Shown one piece after another: positions 52,605 to 63,883 of a stretch of DNA of 64,000 nt (within the stretch, counting starts at the first letter, position 1; each line of letters opens with the position of its first letter). The stretch spans positions 851,001 through 915,000 of the forward strand of contig OU452225.1 of NCBI GenBank assembly GCA_911728455.2. The letters are read 5' to 3'. Both the position numbers and the translations under genes were made by a program. A model generated the notes under the pieces. That model saw only the letters and a program-made list of their open reading frames with translations. It had not been told where the DNA came from and did no database searches. The DNA comes from Marthasterias glacialis. Lineage: Eukaryota > Echinodermata > Asteroidea > Forcipulatida > Asteriidae.

Positions 52605-53799
52605 TATTTGGCACACTCTTCTCTCCCGGTCTTAAAAGCTCGTGCCAACTTTTGTTGCTGAACTGACACTAAGTTTGGACTCTCGAAAGTCTTTATGAAA
52701 AACGAAGCCCAAACTCCAAGGTGTACGGGGTGTGCACTGCCACACGGTATGACTCATTACTGTAATTTTTAGTTTAAGCTCACAGGAACTTCGTTTGAGG
52801 TTATATTTTCGTACATGGATATGACGCACAGCTACTCCAAAATGTCAACTGCATGGCCGTGTCTGGCCCGGTGTATCCCCGATGAAGAATGGCCGTCACC
52901 AGAACGAGGCGGATGGGGGTGCGTATGGGCCGGGGGAGGCGGAGTTCAGACTTGTTTTAGCTGCATGCTGAACACACTCTGAACCATCATGGAGTTATTA
53001 TTAAAGCTCTGAACATAGTTTCTACAGTTGTACTTTGTTTATAAAAAAAATGGAAATAGAATTAAAATCAAACTGTGCCCTGTACGAGTACGCCAGCGTA
53101 TGTCCTTACAAGGTCAACTGTCCAGTGTTTTGAGCTCATGAAAAGCAAATTCACGCAAAGTCATTGGTTGATGCATGAGATTGCATCATGTTGGATGACC
53201 AATGGGTGTGCTTGAATGTTTCATTACGCACAAAATTAGTGTTGTGTTAACTACTTGACTGACAGTCAACAATTTTAGCAACTGGACTCTTCAATTATTA
53301 GCGGGAGTGCTATATGTTTTTGTTTTATTTGAAATATAATACAAAGGGTGGGTAAGAGCCATTTCGGTTATCTGTTGTATTGTTTTATATAACAATGAAG
53401 ACAGTGATAGATGTACAGACGAACCGCTCGTGAATTTCACCAAAGTTTGGTTCTCCGCATAAAAGATTCCTCGCGAGTCCTGATTTATCTTATCTTAAAT
53501 GAGACTAAATCCTACTTAGTATAATACTAAATTGATTACGTTTTATAAAAAGGAACGACATTGGGTGGGTACAGACAACCCTCGCCAATCAAACAGGAAA
53601 CGAGAAAATCCCACTAGTACGTGGGTGGTACTTTGCGTTTAAACCATGACCGTCGAAATGGGGCTTGAAAATGTCAACCCACACAAACTCCATGGTTGAT
53701 GAGGAGTTGTACAATACTTCGGGGCACCATGTTATTCACTTCCCCAAATTGAATAATAACGTTAGTGATAGCTCGAAGCGTCCACACTGTGCAAGGTTG

Positions 53800-54031
53800 A
53801 GACCATATGGCTCTTTACGCAAACCACGGTTACGGCTACGCCTCCGGCTTCTCCTCCGGCTTAGGCTTCGTCTGCCTGTTTGAAACTGCACATTTTCAAG
53901 GCTGTGTCCAGATTGCCGGTTGCGTCTGTACCTTGATCACCAGGTTAACACGCGCTATAGCTGCAGCCACAGCTGCCATTCGGACAAGGCACGGAGCCAG
54001 CAGAGCCCAAACAGTGATTTCGAAAAGGGTC
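53800..54031. mobile_element. Possible diverged family F5 element
   Basis: GGCTCTTTACGCAAACCACG and the TACGGCTACGCCTCCGGC stretch at the left face GATTTCGAAAAGGGTC at the right. The arms pair only partly. Confidence 0.4.
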
Positions 54032-54642
54032 TAAAAATACACTCATCGTAGGGCGGCCCATTCTGGGTTAGGAAGTTCCGAAGTCACGTAAGCCATGGTC
54101 ATGGTCTCAGTGTAAATAAAACCACACATAGCCAAGGTCCAAACAGTCATTTAGTAACACTTTATTGCATTATATTTTGTTAAATACAGGTAGTTTACTT
54201 TAATCATGCCGTTAGAATAGTTGTAAATATAATGCATGCTGAAGTCACAGAAGACCGGGGACGAGTCTAACTTTTGTAAAAAATTGTCTGCACTTATGAA
54301 CAATGTAGGTCGAAAAACCTCATTCTTATTTTTTGTTCATTTTTGTTTAAAAATATTTTTGTTACCCTTTGAAAGATAACATAAAGACGGTTAGAATGTT
54401 TGTTCGTTTTTAACATCAGTCTTTTGCCTCAAAAGGCAGACATTTTTATGCGTTTAGGTAAAACTGCAAAAAGCGTAAGCGGTAACCAAATTAATATACT
54501 CTGTAAGCATGAGTAGGTACCAGAGCATCATTTTTGGCGGATGGTTAGATGACATCCTTCAGTCAAAACTTGCATTGCATCAACTTTGTCCCCAATGATG
54601 GGGACATCAACTTATCGCTCATACCAGCTACAGACAAAAGCG

Positions 54643-54892
54643 CAATAGGCCTCATTTGTTACTGCAAGAGGGCGCCCTTTGGGGCAGATTGGGGGTCAAA
54701 CCATAGAAATAGTACTGGCAAACCAGATGCATTTAGATTTCTAATAAAGTATTGTTTTTGTATTGACAGTTTACAATGTTACCAGGTAAGAAATTTACTT
54801 GGAAAATTTGTACTTTTAATGTTCTGAAATATTTTTGTACTTTCGAAATGGAATTAGTATGGCGCCCTCTTGCTGTCAAAAATACGGCCTAG
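54643..54892. mobile_element. Foldback element, family F4 (copy 3)
   Basis: AATAGGCCTCATTTGTTACT and AGAGGGCGCCCTTTGGGG at the left face GGCGCCCTCTTGCTGTCAAA and AATACGGCCTAG at the right. It matches the copy at 28.9-29.1 kb in reverse (TAGAAATAGTACTGGCAAAC). Confidence 0.8.
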
Positions 54893-55066
54893 ACCCCTTG
54901 CCCCAACGTCACATGCGGCTACACCGTCTGCCACGCTCATCAATTTGGGAGTAAAAATGAATAATGTACAAATTTGGTATACACTTTACACTGTATAGCA
55001 CACGAGGACATCGACTCCCAAAATGGCACAACCAAGATTATTGTGATGATGACGTCAGGTAAACTG
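54893..55066. mobile_element. Foldback element, family F1 (adjoining F4)
   Basis: CCCCTTGCCCCAACGTCAC and CATCAATTTGGGAGTAAAAA face CGACTCCCAAAATGGCACAA and GATGATGACGTCAGG. Confidence 0.65.
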
Positions 55067-55410
55067 GGTCAACACAATAAGCACAATTTAAGAAGTTGTA
55101 AAACATTTGTACGTTAAAAGGTTAAAACACTTTTCACAGTTATAGTAAAATATATACAGCACATCGTGGAAAATAGAAATTATGGAGTATACACCTAACG
55201 ATGGGTTGTTCGTGTTTAAGTGGCAGGATATTGACACTTGCGATTCGGTAAACCACGAAGGAACTGGCAAAGTTTTATATAGATATTTGCGGATGTAAGG
55301 TTGGACCGGGCTGGGTACGGTAGCTCCAACTACGTAACCTGTGTATGGATGCGACATGTATAAAACGCACTTGTCATCGTCTTATATTTAGCGATGATGC
55401 AGAGCTTGAT

Positions 55411-55548
55411 TTCATAAAGAGCTAATTATTTTTGATCTTAGGATGTGTGCTAGTCTCAATTGCTAAGCAAAGTGTGATGTCACAATACAACTCACTTAGG
55501 CAATATTGACAACTCATCCTAAGATTAATCATGGCGCTTTGTGAAAAT
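55411..55548. mobile_element. Foldback element of about 140 bp
   Basis: TTTCATAAAGAGCTAATTAT and GATCTTAGGATG are mirrored by CATCCTAAGATTAATCATGG and CGCTTTGTGAAA. Confidence 0.65.
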
Positions 55549-56869
55549 CTTCTACCCATAATGAACTCATAAAAATGTACATTTATACATATGTAGTTTT
55601 TATTCAAGGCGCAAGGACGCTCATATCGTTTAATCTTGCACGGAAAAGATGGCACTTGTTAGAGTGCAACATCCTTATGGCTGAGGAATTAGGGTGGCTC
55701 GATGATCCATTTTGCAACAATCAAGGCAACTGCAGGCAAAGTTAAAATAAGTTTTCTCGTTTTTTTTTCAGTCTCTGAAAATGTTACACAATCGGCTTTA
55801 ATTGAACAAATTTAGCCCCGTTGGCTTAACCGGCAAATTGAAGTCACAGCCCACTGCCGTCGCTTCTGATTCTACGGTGATTTCAGTATACACAATGCGT
55901 AGACGTATTTCTTTTACCAAACGTGTGTACACTTCCTTACACAGGGACGGTTTTTATAAATATGTTAATAATTTGTCAAACATTACAATGGCTGTTTATG
56001 GATTATTGCTTCATGATGACATAGATATTAAAATGTACATGTCAAAACTTGAAAACCAAGTCTATGTAGTTTCCAAACTCTTCTTTTAAAACATGGCCTC
56101 TCCCGTACCCATCGTATGCACACAGTGAACCAATCAAAGTGGGACAATAGAATTTATCATTTACAATAATATTAAGTATAATTTATCTTTTAAAATGTTG
56201 CATTTGAACAAAATTCAGATGGTTTTAAGTTCGTTGTGATCAGTGTAAATCCTCAAAAGAGACAGACTTTTTAAAACAACAAAGCAAACAGTCACAATTA
56301 AAAAAACACTCATAAAAGGTTCCTGTTTAAAATTAACCTATGACATAAGCCCCCAGACCTACTGGACCAGTTTTGAGTCAAGATGACTCTTCGAGAGTCA
56401 AATAGAACACAACATTTACAAAATGTGGTCGTTTTTATATATTTAACCTCGGTTTCATAATTTGGGGTCAGAATGACTCAAAACCTCAAAAGTAGTCAGT
56501 CAATCATTCTAAGTGATCTTTTTTCGTGTCACTTTTCTCTCTTCCAGAGTCAAATAAAAAACAACATTTACAAAATGTGGTCGTTTTTTTAGTTTTACAA
56601 GTAATTAATCTCTAGCCTCGGTTTCATAACTTGAGGTCAGAATGACTCATAACCTCAAAAGTAGTCAGTCAATCGTTTTAAGTGATCTTTTTGGGGTCAG
56701 TGATGACACGGTACATCAAAAAGAAAGAGAGAGAGATGGGGTCATGTTGCACGTATAGGCCTATACAAGAATAACAATATTGTTCATGCATTATGTTCTA
56801 ATACCTGTTGTAAATTAACTTAGAGTTGAATATTGTTAAGGATAAATGCGGAATTCCCCGCTCGTATCT

Positions 56870-57012
56870 TCACTTGCATTTATTTCTGTCGTACGCCCGG
56901 TACTTGCTGTTGTACTTCTGCTCCGTAAAGCAGAAAGATAAAGCTTTGTCACACTCGCAGATGGTCTTTGAGCAGGTACCCGCAGTGGTACTGGAATAGG
57001 TCGAAACAGGGG
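56870..57012 (-). CDS. sPLA2-2 exon 4 (terminal)
   Basis: Acceptor TCTCTCACAG; 143 nt including TGA. It has a Ser/Thr-rich loop (PVSTYSSTTAGT), then CSKTICECDKALSFCF and a final Cys (DRNKCK). Confidence 0.94.
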
Positions 57013-60000
57013 CTGTGAGAGAGGGGGGAATAAATTGTTACTTTACAGGTTCACACATAAACATTTGACACTGTTCGCTCGACCCCACCGGTCTCATGCA
57101 AGACCACTGGGATGGACTGATGAGCTTGTACAAGTTCTTGTTCAGGATGTAGTGATGCATGATGGGATTGACAATACTGCTCATCGGCGCAGTGCGCAAA
57201 ATCACAACGCACGATATTACTGTACGTGTGATGTTGCCATCTAAATTATAAGAACTCTGCAAACTATAACACAGAACATAAACCCCATTAATGAAACGTA
57301 TACAAACGTTTTTGACCTACTTTTAACTTGGACGAGGAAAATTGATGGCAAAATTTAAACAACATTGATTCACTGTCCAAATACATCAAATTATATTGAG
57401 TCTGTCGTGAACAGGAAGAGGTGACCGCGGGCTATTAGGTCATGGAAAATGGACCAATGAGCGAGTTGATACGTCAGCCAGCCCAGCGCCTTTGGTTAAG
57501 GCGATAGGAACAAGCGAATTGGTACGATGGAATGGGAGACTTTTGGGTGACGCTAGGTGGCAGCAGACTAACCAAGTAAACCGATAAAGCGGTTGCATGA
57601 CCCCAGGAAAAGTTCGTTTCGCGGCCATGTTGGGTACTGCCATGTACAAACTCAATGGCTGGCGCGTCGTCTGCTGAATGATTTCCAGTGTCTGTTTGTG
57701 CACAGAGCATTAGAAAAAGGTTTCGGGTGACGTCACGTGAAACCTCTCTATTATAGACCATTCTTTTGCAACGCAACAGCCCAAGGTTTTGCAAACCAGA
57801 AATGAAAACACGTTCATCGGAAATGGTGACGGGTGTGTGTGCTACCACCTCTGTTGCAAAGTATACCCAGTGGTGCATGGTGCCCGGGAAAAGAACTACA
57901 GGCTCTTATCCTGGGCGGCAATCAACGTACAATATTAATTACAGCAGAATGTCGTAATAATAATGGCTTATTTATAAAATAATCAAATAAAAAAAATAAC
58001 TTAAAGCATGTTTTAAACTTCCAAATTATCATGAAATGAAAGCTTTCTATTCCTGTGCTGAATTTAAGTAATAGCACAACGGTCAAAATACATCTTTAAA
58101 AAAAAGGGGTAGAAATCCGAGACAGATGTAGAGAAATTTATACAAGGATTCTGCAACATAATACCCATATTTGGATCATTGTCGACTAACAATACCCCCC
58201 CCCCCCAAAAAAAAATGGCTATCCTTGCAATAATTATTTTACCACGTACCACATTTGACGATGACATGATTGCCTTTTTCGTTGGATCCTTTACTGTGGT
58301 AATCGTATTTCACATCGTAAATGGATTTCTCGTTGGAGCAGACACCTTTCTCGGCATCACCAAAACAGCTGTCGTGGACCTGACAGCATCTGTGGAGAAT
58401 GAAACCCATTCATCATGTAACAACCATTTTCAACATAATCGATTTGTATTAGTTTTTGTTCAATGTATACATTATGATATTTGTTTTTAGTTGAACTTCA
58501 AAAGTAGTTTAATTTGTCCAAAATTTTGGAGGAAAATCTACAAGTGTGGCGGCCCTGGAGTGTAACCCAACATACTTGACGCCGATATTGACGTCAGTAC
58601 ATAGTGCGCCTTGGGACAAACATTTTGAAATTTGACGTCATTATTGGCACCCGTAGTCTTGGATGTCCCCATCCAGTTCAGGGCCACCATACACCAATGA
58701 TCATAATTTTCCATGAAATAATTACAAAGAAGAAGCAGACAGCCTCTGAAATCTGGGATACTTTTAGGGTATCAATATTGTGTACATTTTTTAGTTTGTT
58801 TTATTAATTCTGAAGGTGCAATGACCTTTTATAAAATTGTGAATGATTTTACATGCCGACGTCAGAGAAAAAATAGACTCTTCCAAGGTCATTAGCCGAC
58901 CAAAAAAAGATCATATAACGTCCCATAAAGTTCAAGTGTTTTCAGTGGAGGACAAAACCATATACATGGCATATTTTATCCTCAAGGCTAACCATACAAA
59001 GTGATATACGAAGTGGTAGGCGATGTTTTCTTTCTGGTTTTACATGAAACTAAATGATTCTGTGAAGTGTACATTATGACATACCTGTCTACACCGTCCA
59101 CAGGGCGCCCTCTTCCGCCGATACCGCAGTAGCAGCCGTAGCCATTGTAAGACGAATAAACATCGAAGATGTTCTTGCCCGTTACCTTACCGACCATGCT
59201 GCCCAGTTCCATCACATTCCGTGGGATGCGAAACTTGCTTTCATTCTTGTCAGCCGTCACCTCTATAACATTATAACACACGCAAAGGCATTAATATACG
59301 TCATAATGTTTGTTTGTTTGTTTGTTTGTTTTGTTTGTTTGTTTGTTTGTTTTTTTGCGTCCAGAAAATGGACAAATTTAACCGGTACAACGTGTAAGCT
59401 TTTAGTTTTTAACCTGGCATATTATTATGATGTCCCTTTTCGAAACCCAGGTTTAGGCTTGAGCTTGGACTCCTTCAAACAGGCAGACAGAGCCCAAGCC
59501 GGCAGGAGCCCAAGCCCATGCCGAGTGGTTTCGAAAACGGTCATAGTCATACCAATCGAAATGAAAGCACTCTAAAAAAACTTGTGACAACCTGCTTATT
59601 CTCATTAACCCTACTACTCTAAACCCATCAAACTCAAACTGCATGTTTTGTTTGATCCTGTTGGGACTGTGGACTGCACTAGTGAACGGATCATATTTTA
59701 CATGGGATCAGGCATACCACCATAATCTGAGTCCAACAGTTTGGGTGTTGAGTTACTGAATGGTGTTGGACCGAGGACTGCACTAAAATGATCATGCTTT
59801 ACATGGGATCAGGCATAACACCATAATCAGAGTCAGGGTGGGATTCGAACCCACGACCCCCCGTCATCCTAGTGCAGATGTCTCACCAACTAGACTACCG
59901 AGATTGCCCAGCAGTAGGTACCGCGACCATTATAATGGATGTTAAATTTTTGCATCGGGGATAAAGAACATTATTTGTGTTTTTAAACATCTATTATAAC

Positions 60001-61679
60001 ACACATGTTATTCGCTGCTAATAGGATTCGAACTGCCTCTAGCTGCCGGGCAATCTTGGTAGTCTAGTTGGTAAGAAATCTGCTCTAGAATGGCAGGGTC
60101 GTGGGTTTGAATCCCACGCTATTTTTTAACACAATGAATAGGCTAATGAGATCAGCACAACTATTTTATTATAATATATGTTAATTTTTTGCATCGGGGA
60201 TATGTATTATTTGTGTTTTTACCCATACACCGCGTTCCTTTAATTTCTCATGACATACTCAGATTGTGTGCCAAAGTCCATGCTTGTAACATTAAAGGCA
60301 TAATTCCCTCAACTATTTCCATTTCTGCCCCACTAAATGTAATTTTTTTACTTTAATAATTTCGGTGTTGTTGTTTCAAGTGAACTATTACATTTTATCC
60401 ATTGGTATGCATGGCTTCTCTCTAGCTTAACGCTTTACATTCACATATGGTTGTCAATACTTGTAGTTAATATTTCGCAGAACAAATCGGAAATAAGTTT
60501 ATAGATGTGTGAGTTTTATGTGTCATAGTCGACAGAAACCGTATTTAAATTTAATACGATTCAAATAAATAATAACAAAAATTGCACTACTCAAATTTAC
60601 AGTCCCACTATAGCGTAATAAAGCACACGGACAACATTGGTAATTGACCAGTATCCGCACTTTATGTAACCCAACGTATCCATGAAATTAAAAAAAACTG
60701 TGAAAGTTTAAGAATCAGTCATCAGAGTCACGAGAAAATAGTGAAAAAGAACCCTTCAGTTTTCACTTTTTTCAAACATCGTTTTTTTTTTTTACTGATC
60801 GCAAGGTCAAAACTAATTGTTTTAGGCCTACTTATTTCTCAAAAACTATAGTATTTTATGCAAAAAATTAGTTCACGAAGTTTTCCACCATGACCCATTT
60901 TTGTACCATGTATTGTCGGCTCAGAGCAGAAAGGACTTACATAAGATCTAGAAAAAACCTAGTCGGCTCAGAGCAGGGGTGGATTTCACAAAACTAGTCC
61001 TAACTCAGGACTAGATACTCGTCCTAACTGGAGATAAGACTAGTCGTAGTGCTTTGTGAAATCCACCCTGGAGTTGTAAGACATACACGTACAATGGGAA
61101 GTAAGTCATTCTGAGCCGACGTTGTTTACCATGTGCAGATCTGTGAACATGATTTATATTTTCAATCTTACCAATGCTGTCCAAACCCCTTATGGGATTT
61201 CAAATTATTTATTAGTCAAGGTACACAATTATTATTTGATGTGCGACTATACTCCGTAGGAGGTTCTGCACAGTATAGGGAGATGATGATGATGATGATG
61301 ACGAAGTGTACACAGGTTTTTGTTTGTCCATGTCTACTTTATAATATTTTCGATCAACATTATTCACTTGAAGGATTCACCCATGAGATACAACGTCTTT
61401 TCCCAACAGAAACCTAAATTTAATGTTAATTAACGTCTCTCTATGTCAGACAACACATAACTCTGCCCACCGTGAGGGAAGAAGCAAATCCTCCGTAAGA
61501 AACATCCCAGCATAATGAGTTCTTTAATTTAATTTCCCTGAGAATAAAACCCTTCAGTAGACGAAACTTCAATCGAAATCGTCTGAGAGAACTGCATACT
61601 GAAATCAATACCTACCCAAGACGACCGCCGAAGCCATAACAACAGCGAAGAATAGAGACCACCTGCGCCTATTCTCCAT
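56870..61679 (-). CDS. Secreted phospholipase A2 lacking C11/C77 (sPLA2-2), complete four-exon gene
   Basis: Exons 61,616-61,679, 59,085-59,262, 58,250-58,389 and 56,870-57,012 join in phases 1, 2, 1 to 174 residues, the same plan as the neighbour. The N-terminus has a basic start (MENRRRW) and a hydrophobic signal core. The propeptide lacks a dibasic site, and the mature N-terminus may follow IPR. The calcium loop is YGCYCGIGGRG. The active site is CCQVHDSCF, with His48 and Asp49 present but Phe where most sPLA2s have Tyr52. CECDKALSFCF carries Asp99. The mature part has 12 Cys; both partners of the C11-C77 bridge are absent and the other six bridges look possible. Catalysis seems intact. 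Tissue and substrate are not deducible. Confidence 0.93.
57528..57760 (-). mobile_element. Dispersed repeat, family F17 (copy 2), with a foldback arm
   Basis: It begins with the arm AATGGGAGACTTTTGGGTGA and GGTGGCAGCAGACTAACC, then matches 20,830-21,000 up to GGGTGACGTCACGTGAAACC. It lies in sPLA2-2 intron 3. Confidence 0.6.
58250..58389 (-). CDS. sPLA2-2 exon 3 (active site)
   Basis: Acceptor ATTCTCCACAG, donor GTACGT; 140 nt, the same length as in sPLA2-1. CCQVHDSCFGDAEKGVC is followed by KYDYHSKGSNEKGNHVIVKC. Confidence 0.95.
59085..59262 (-). CDS. sPLA2-2 exon 2 (calcium loop)
   Basis: Acceptor AATGTTATAG, donor GTATGT; 178 nt, 30 nt longer than in sPLA2-1. It reads KFRIPRNVMELGSMVGK and [19 protein letters not shown]. 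Gly or Lys stands where C11 would be. Confidence 0.96.
59307..59352. repeat. (GTTT)n microsatellite
   Basis: About 11 imperfect tetranucleotide units, 45 bp upstream of sPLA2-2 exon 2 in the intron. Confidence 0.93.
59431..59543. mobile_element. Foldback element, family F5 (copy 2)
   Basis: TCCCTTTTCGAAACCCAGGT and TAGGCTTGAGCTTGG are mirrored by CCAAGCCCATGCCGAGTGG and TTTCGAAAACGG. Confidence 0.75.
59655..59832. repeat. Tandem duplication, about 105-bp units, family F18
   Basis: TGGACTGCACTAGTGAACGG and TTTACATGGGATCAGGCATA recur as AGGACTGCACTAAAATGATC and TTTACATGGGATCAGGCATA. The sequence TTGGGTGTTGAGTTACTG is shared with 38.1-38.6 and 40.5 kb. Confidence 0.8.
59830..60235. mobile_element. 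Two SINE-2 copies in inverted orientation
   Basis: 59,830-59,965 is on minus (GGGATTCGAACCCACGACCC, CTAGACTACCGAGATTGCCC). 59,995-60,235 is on plus (TAGTCTAGTTGGTAAG, GTGGGTTTGAATCCCACGC). The shared flank is GCATCGGGGATA. Confidence 0.7.
60977..61069. mobile_element. Small foldback element, about 93 bp
   Basis: GGGTGGATTTCACAAAACTA and ACTCAGGACTAG at the left are mirrored by GATAAGACTAGTCGTAG and GCTTTGTGAAATCCACCC. It lies in sPLA2-2 intron 1. Confidence 0.8.
61616..61679 (-). CDS. sPLA2-2 exon 1 (signal peptide)
   Basis: 21 codons plus 1 nt, donor GTAGGT. MENRRRWSLFFAVVMASAVV has a positive n-region and a hydrophobic core. The phase matches exon 2. The 2.35-kb intron makes this exon less certain than the others. 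Confidence 0.8.
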
Positions 61680-62671
61680 CTTGAATAGAGCTGCAATTTT
61701 AATCGATGCCAACATGGACGACAGCACTAAAAACGAATCATCACACGCAGCAGTCTCCCTCGCGCACACCCTTTTCCCGGTGATGCAGTCTCCTTTCGTT
61801 GCACTAAATTTTCCTCCTGATACCGTACAACGCTCAGATTTATGGTTGCAGTTTGAGGAAACAAAATTGTGGCCGATATTAAGTGTGTATTATGTGTTTC
61901 CTCCGAGTAGAATTTTTGTAGGGCTTAAACAGCAGTTCCTTGAGCAGCAATGTTATGTTTCGGAAACTGATACTCTCACAACGATGAGCTAGGTATCGGG
62001 GATCATCCTAGTCTCGCTCCAGCGATCAATGACATAGACTTGTGCCAGTCGCATTAACGTTGGATTTGTTACTATTACTGTGTGGCCAGAACGGAACTAG
62101 TTAGACTCGTTGTAGTCCGACCTGCGCAAAAGAAAAGGATTTCAGTGCGCAGGCCTTTACACAGCAGCTGCAGAGCGTGCAAACTAAAGAACAGGGAAAA
62201 GGAAATTATGACTGAAACATTGCGTCTGATGGATGCAGCTAGCACTGTTTCTACCATACAAATACATGTGACGAAAACGAGGCTGGGGAGGTAGTCTGGC
62301 CCTTTCTGGGTTTAAATTAATATATACTAATGGTTGTCTATGTGTAAAGGGAGCATGGCAAATATGCTGGTGGTATGACTTTGTGTGGAAGCATAATAGG
62401 CCTACAGATAGTGTATTAATTTTGGTTGATACATTTGCGCCCACTTTAATTATACTGTGGGTAGGCGTAGATATTACACTCGGGTGATTTTTATTACCAT
62501 TTTACGCACCCTCTTAGAACGTCATTCGTGTGAGACCAAGTAGTGCCAGTGCTAAAAATGAGACCCTTACATTTGGATTAATACATGCTGTGATTGTTTT
62601 GGCATTATTTCAAAGGTCAAGCACAATCACGTCACTCGATTGTTAGCGATTCGGGTGTGATCGTTGATAAA

Positions 62672-62910
62672 TGACGTACGGTGGCAAAGCGGTCTAGTGC
62701 ATCGGACTCGAATTCTGATGTCTTGTCATTGGAGCGTGGGTCGGAATTCCGGTCATGGCAATTGTGTCATTGAGCAAGACACTTAACCATAAATTGCTTC
62801 TCTTATCCTAGGAGTATAAATTTGGAACCTGCATGGGCTGAGACGGCGATGTGTTGGATTAACTCCTTAGCGCCAATATTATGAGAAGGTTGAGGTTGCA
62901 TGCTCACAAG
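62672..62910 (+). mobile_element. SINE-1 copy (older)
   Basis: GGTGGCAAAGCGGTCTAGTG (box A-like), GGACTCGAATTCTGATG in place of the CAA anticodon arm, a degenerate box B GGGTCGGAATTCCGG, then GAGCAAGACACTTAACC and ATTGCTTCTC. Confidence 0.75.
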
Positions 62911-62954
62911 GGATTGAGAAAGTTTAAGGAATGGTATTTTAAAACGCAAATAAT

Positions 62955-63130
62955 GTTCTTTATCCCCCGATACAAAAACTTACATCTATTATAATGGTTG
63001 TGGTACCCGCTGCTAATAGGATTCAAACTGCCTGTAGTTGCTGAGCAATCTCGGTAGTCTAGTTGGTAAGACATCTGCTCTAGAATGGGGGCTCTTGGGT
63101 TCGAATCCCTTCACCCGATGAGTACGTATG
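62955..63130 (+). mobile_element. SINE-2 copy
   Basis: CCGCTGCTAATAGGATTCAA, box A GTAGTCTAGTTGGTAAGACA, CTGCTCTAGAATGG and box B GGGTTCGAATCCC. Confidence 0.75.
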
Positions 63131-63883
63131 TAGATTTTTTCACAGGCCTCGGTTTTAACACAAAATTGCATTGAACATCTTCTCTTAACGTTAAGTGTGC
63201 TTGGTTCTTACGTGCATTACACAACTCACGAGACGTATGGCTTTACGTCCCATCCGAAGGACGAAGTAAAAGAGTGTCAAGACCAGCGGGACTCGAACCC
63301 ACACTCGGTTGATCAGAAACACCAGACATTGAGTCCGGTGCACTTGACCGCTCGGACACACAACACGTCATTATTGTTTAATCTTAAACACAATTGCCCT
63401 TGTCGGCTCGAGGTGGTTTACATCTCAAACTATTTACAAAGAACAAAATTAATGACTTTCCCATATCAATATTGACTTTTCTTGATTTTTTATTCGATCA
63501 CAATTTTATTTCATTTTATGATACCGGTAATGTTAGTTGAAAGACATCAGGCCCAAAGTAGAACTAAACCTTGCGGTCTAAGACCTTGCTCTTTGGGAAT
63601 GTTTTTGTTTAATATATATAGGTTTTCCTGCAAAGATCATTCAATTTCATTATTGCGCTTTTAAACTCAGGCGATTTCTCTAATTCAGTCAAACCAGGGT
63701 TTCTCTTTGGGTATTATTGCATTTAATTTCGTTTCCGCAGCCGCGTAAAGTTTTGTGTGTGTGCTATATGAATCGCCATATTTGAACATATTATTTTGGA
63801 GGTAAATTTTATGGAAAATGGTAAATGATCAATTCTAACTCATATTGAGTTGTTTTCGGAAAGATAAGCCTTCACGGGCAAGC

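Larger units (their letters stand above)
52605..56869. other. Spacer between sPLA2-1 and sPLA2-2
   Basis: No further sPLA2 exon was recognised. It contains a GC-rich patch at about 52,850-52,950 (promoter side of sPLA2-1), repeats F5-like (53,800-54,031), F4 (54,643-54,892), F1 (54,893-55,066), a foldback at 55,411-55,548, and a direct repeat near 56,400 and 56,545 (AACACAACATTTACAAAATG). A 95-residue open frame at 55,802-56,089 has no recognisable features. Confidence 0.6.

Noticed and set aside
55802..56089. 95-residue plus-strand gene in the sPLA2 spacer
   Set aside because: No start context, domain, repeat match or splice support. The length is within chance expectation for AT-rich DNA of this size.
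61681..61992. 103-residue frame beside the sPLA2-2 start
   Set aside because: It has no recognisable feature and lies antisense in the presumed promoter.
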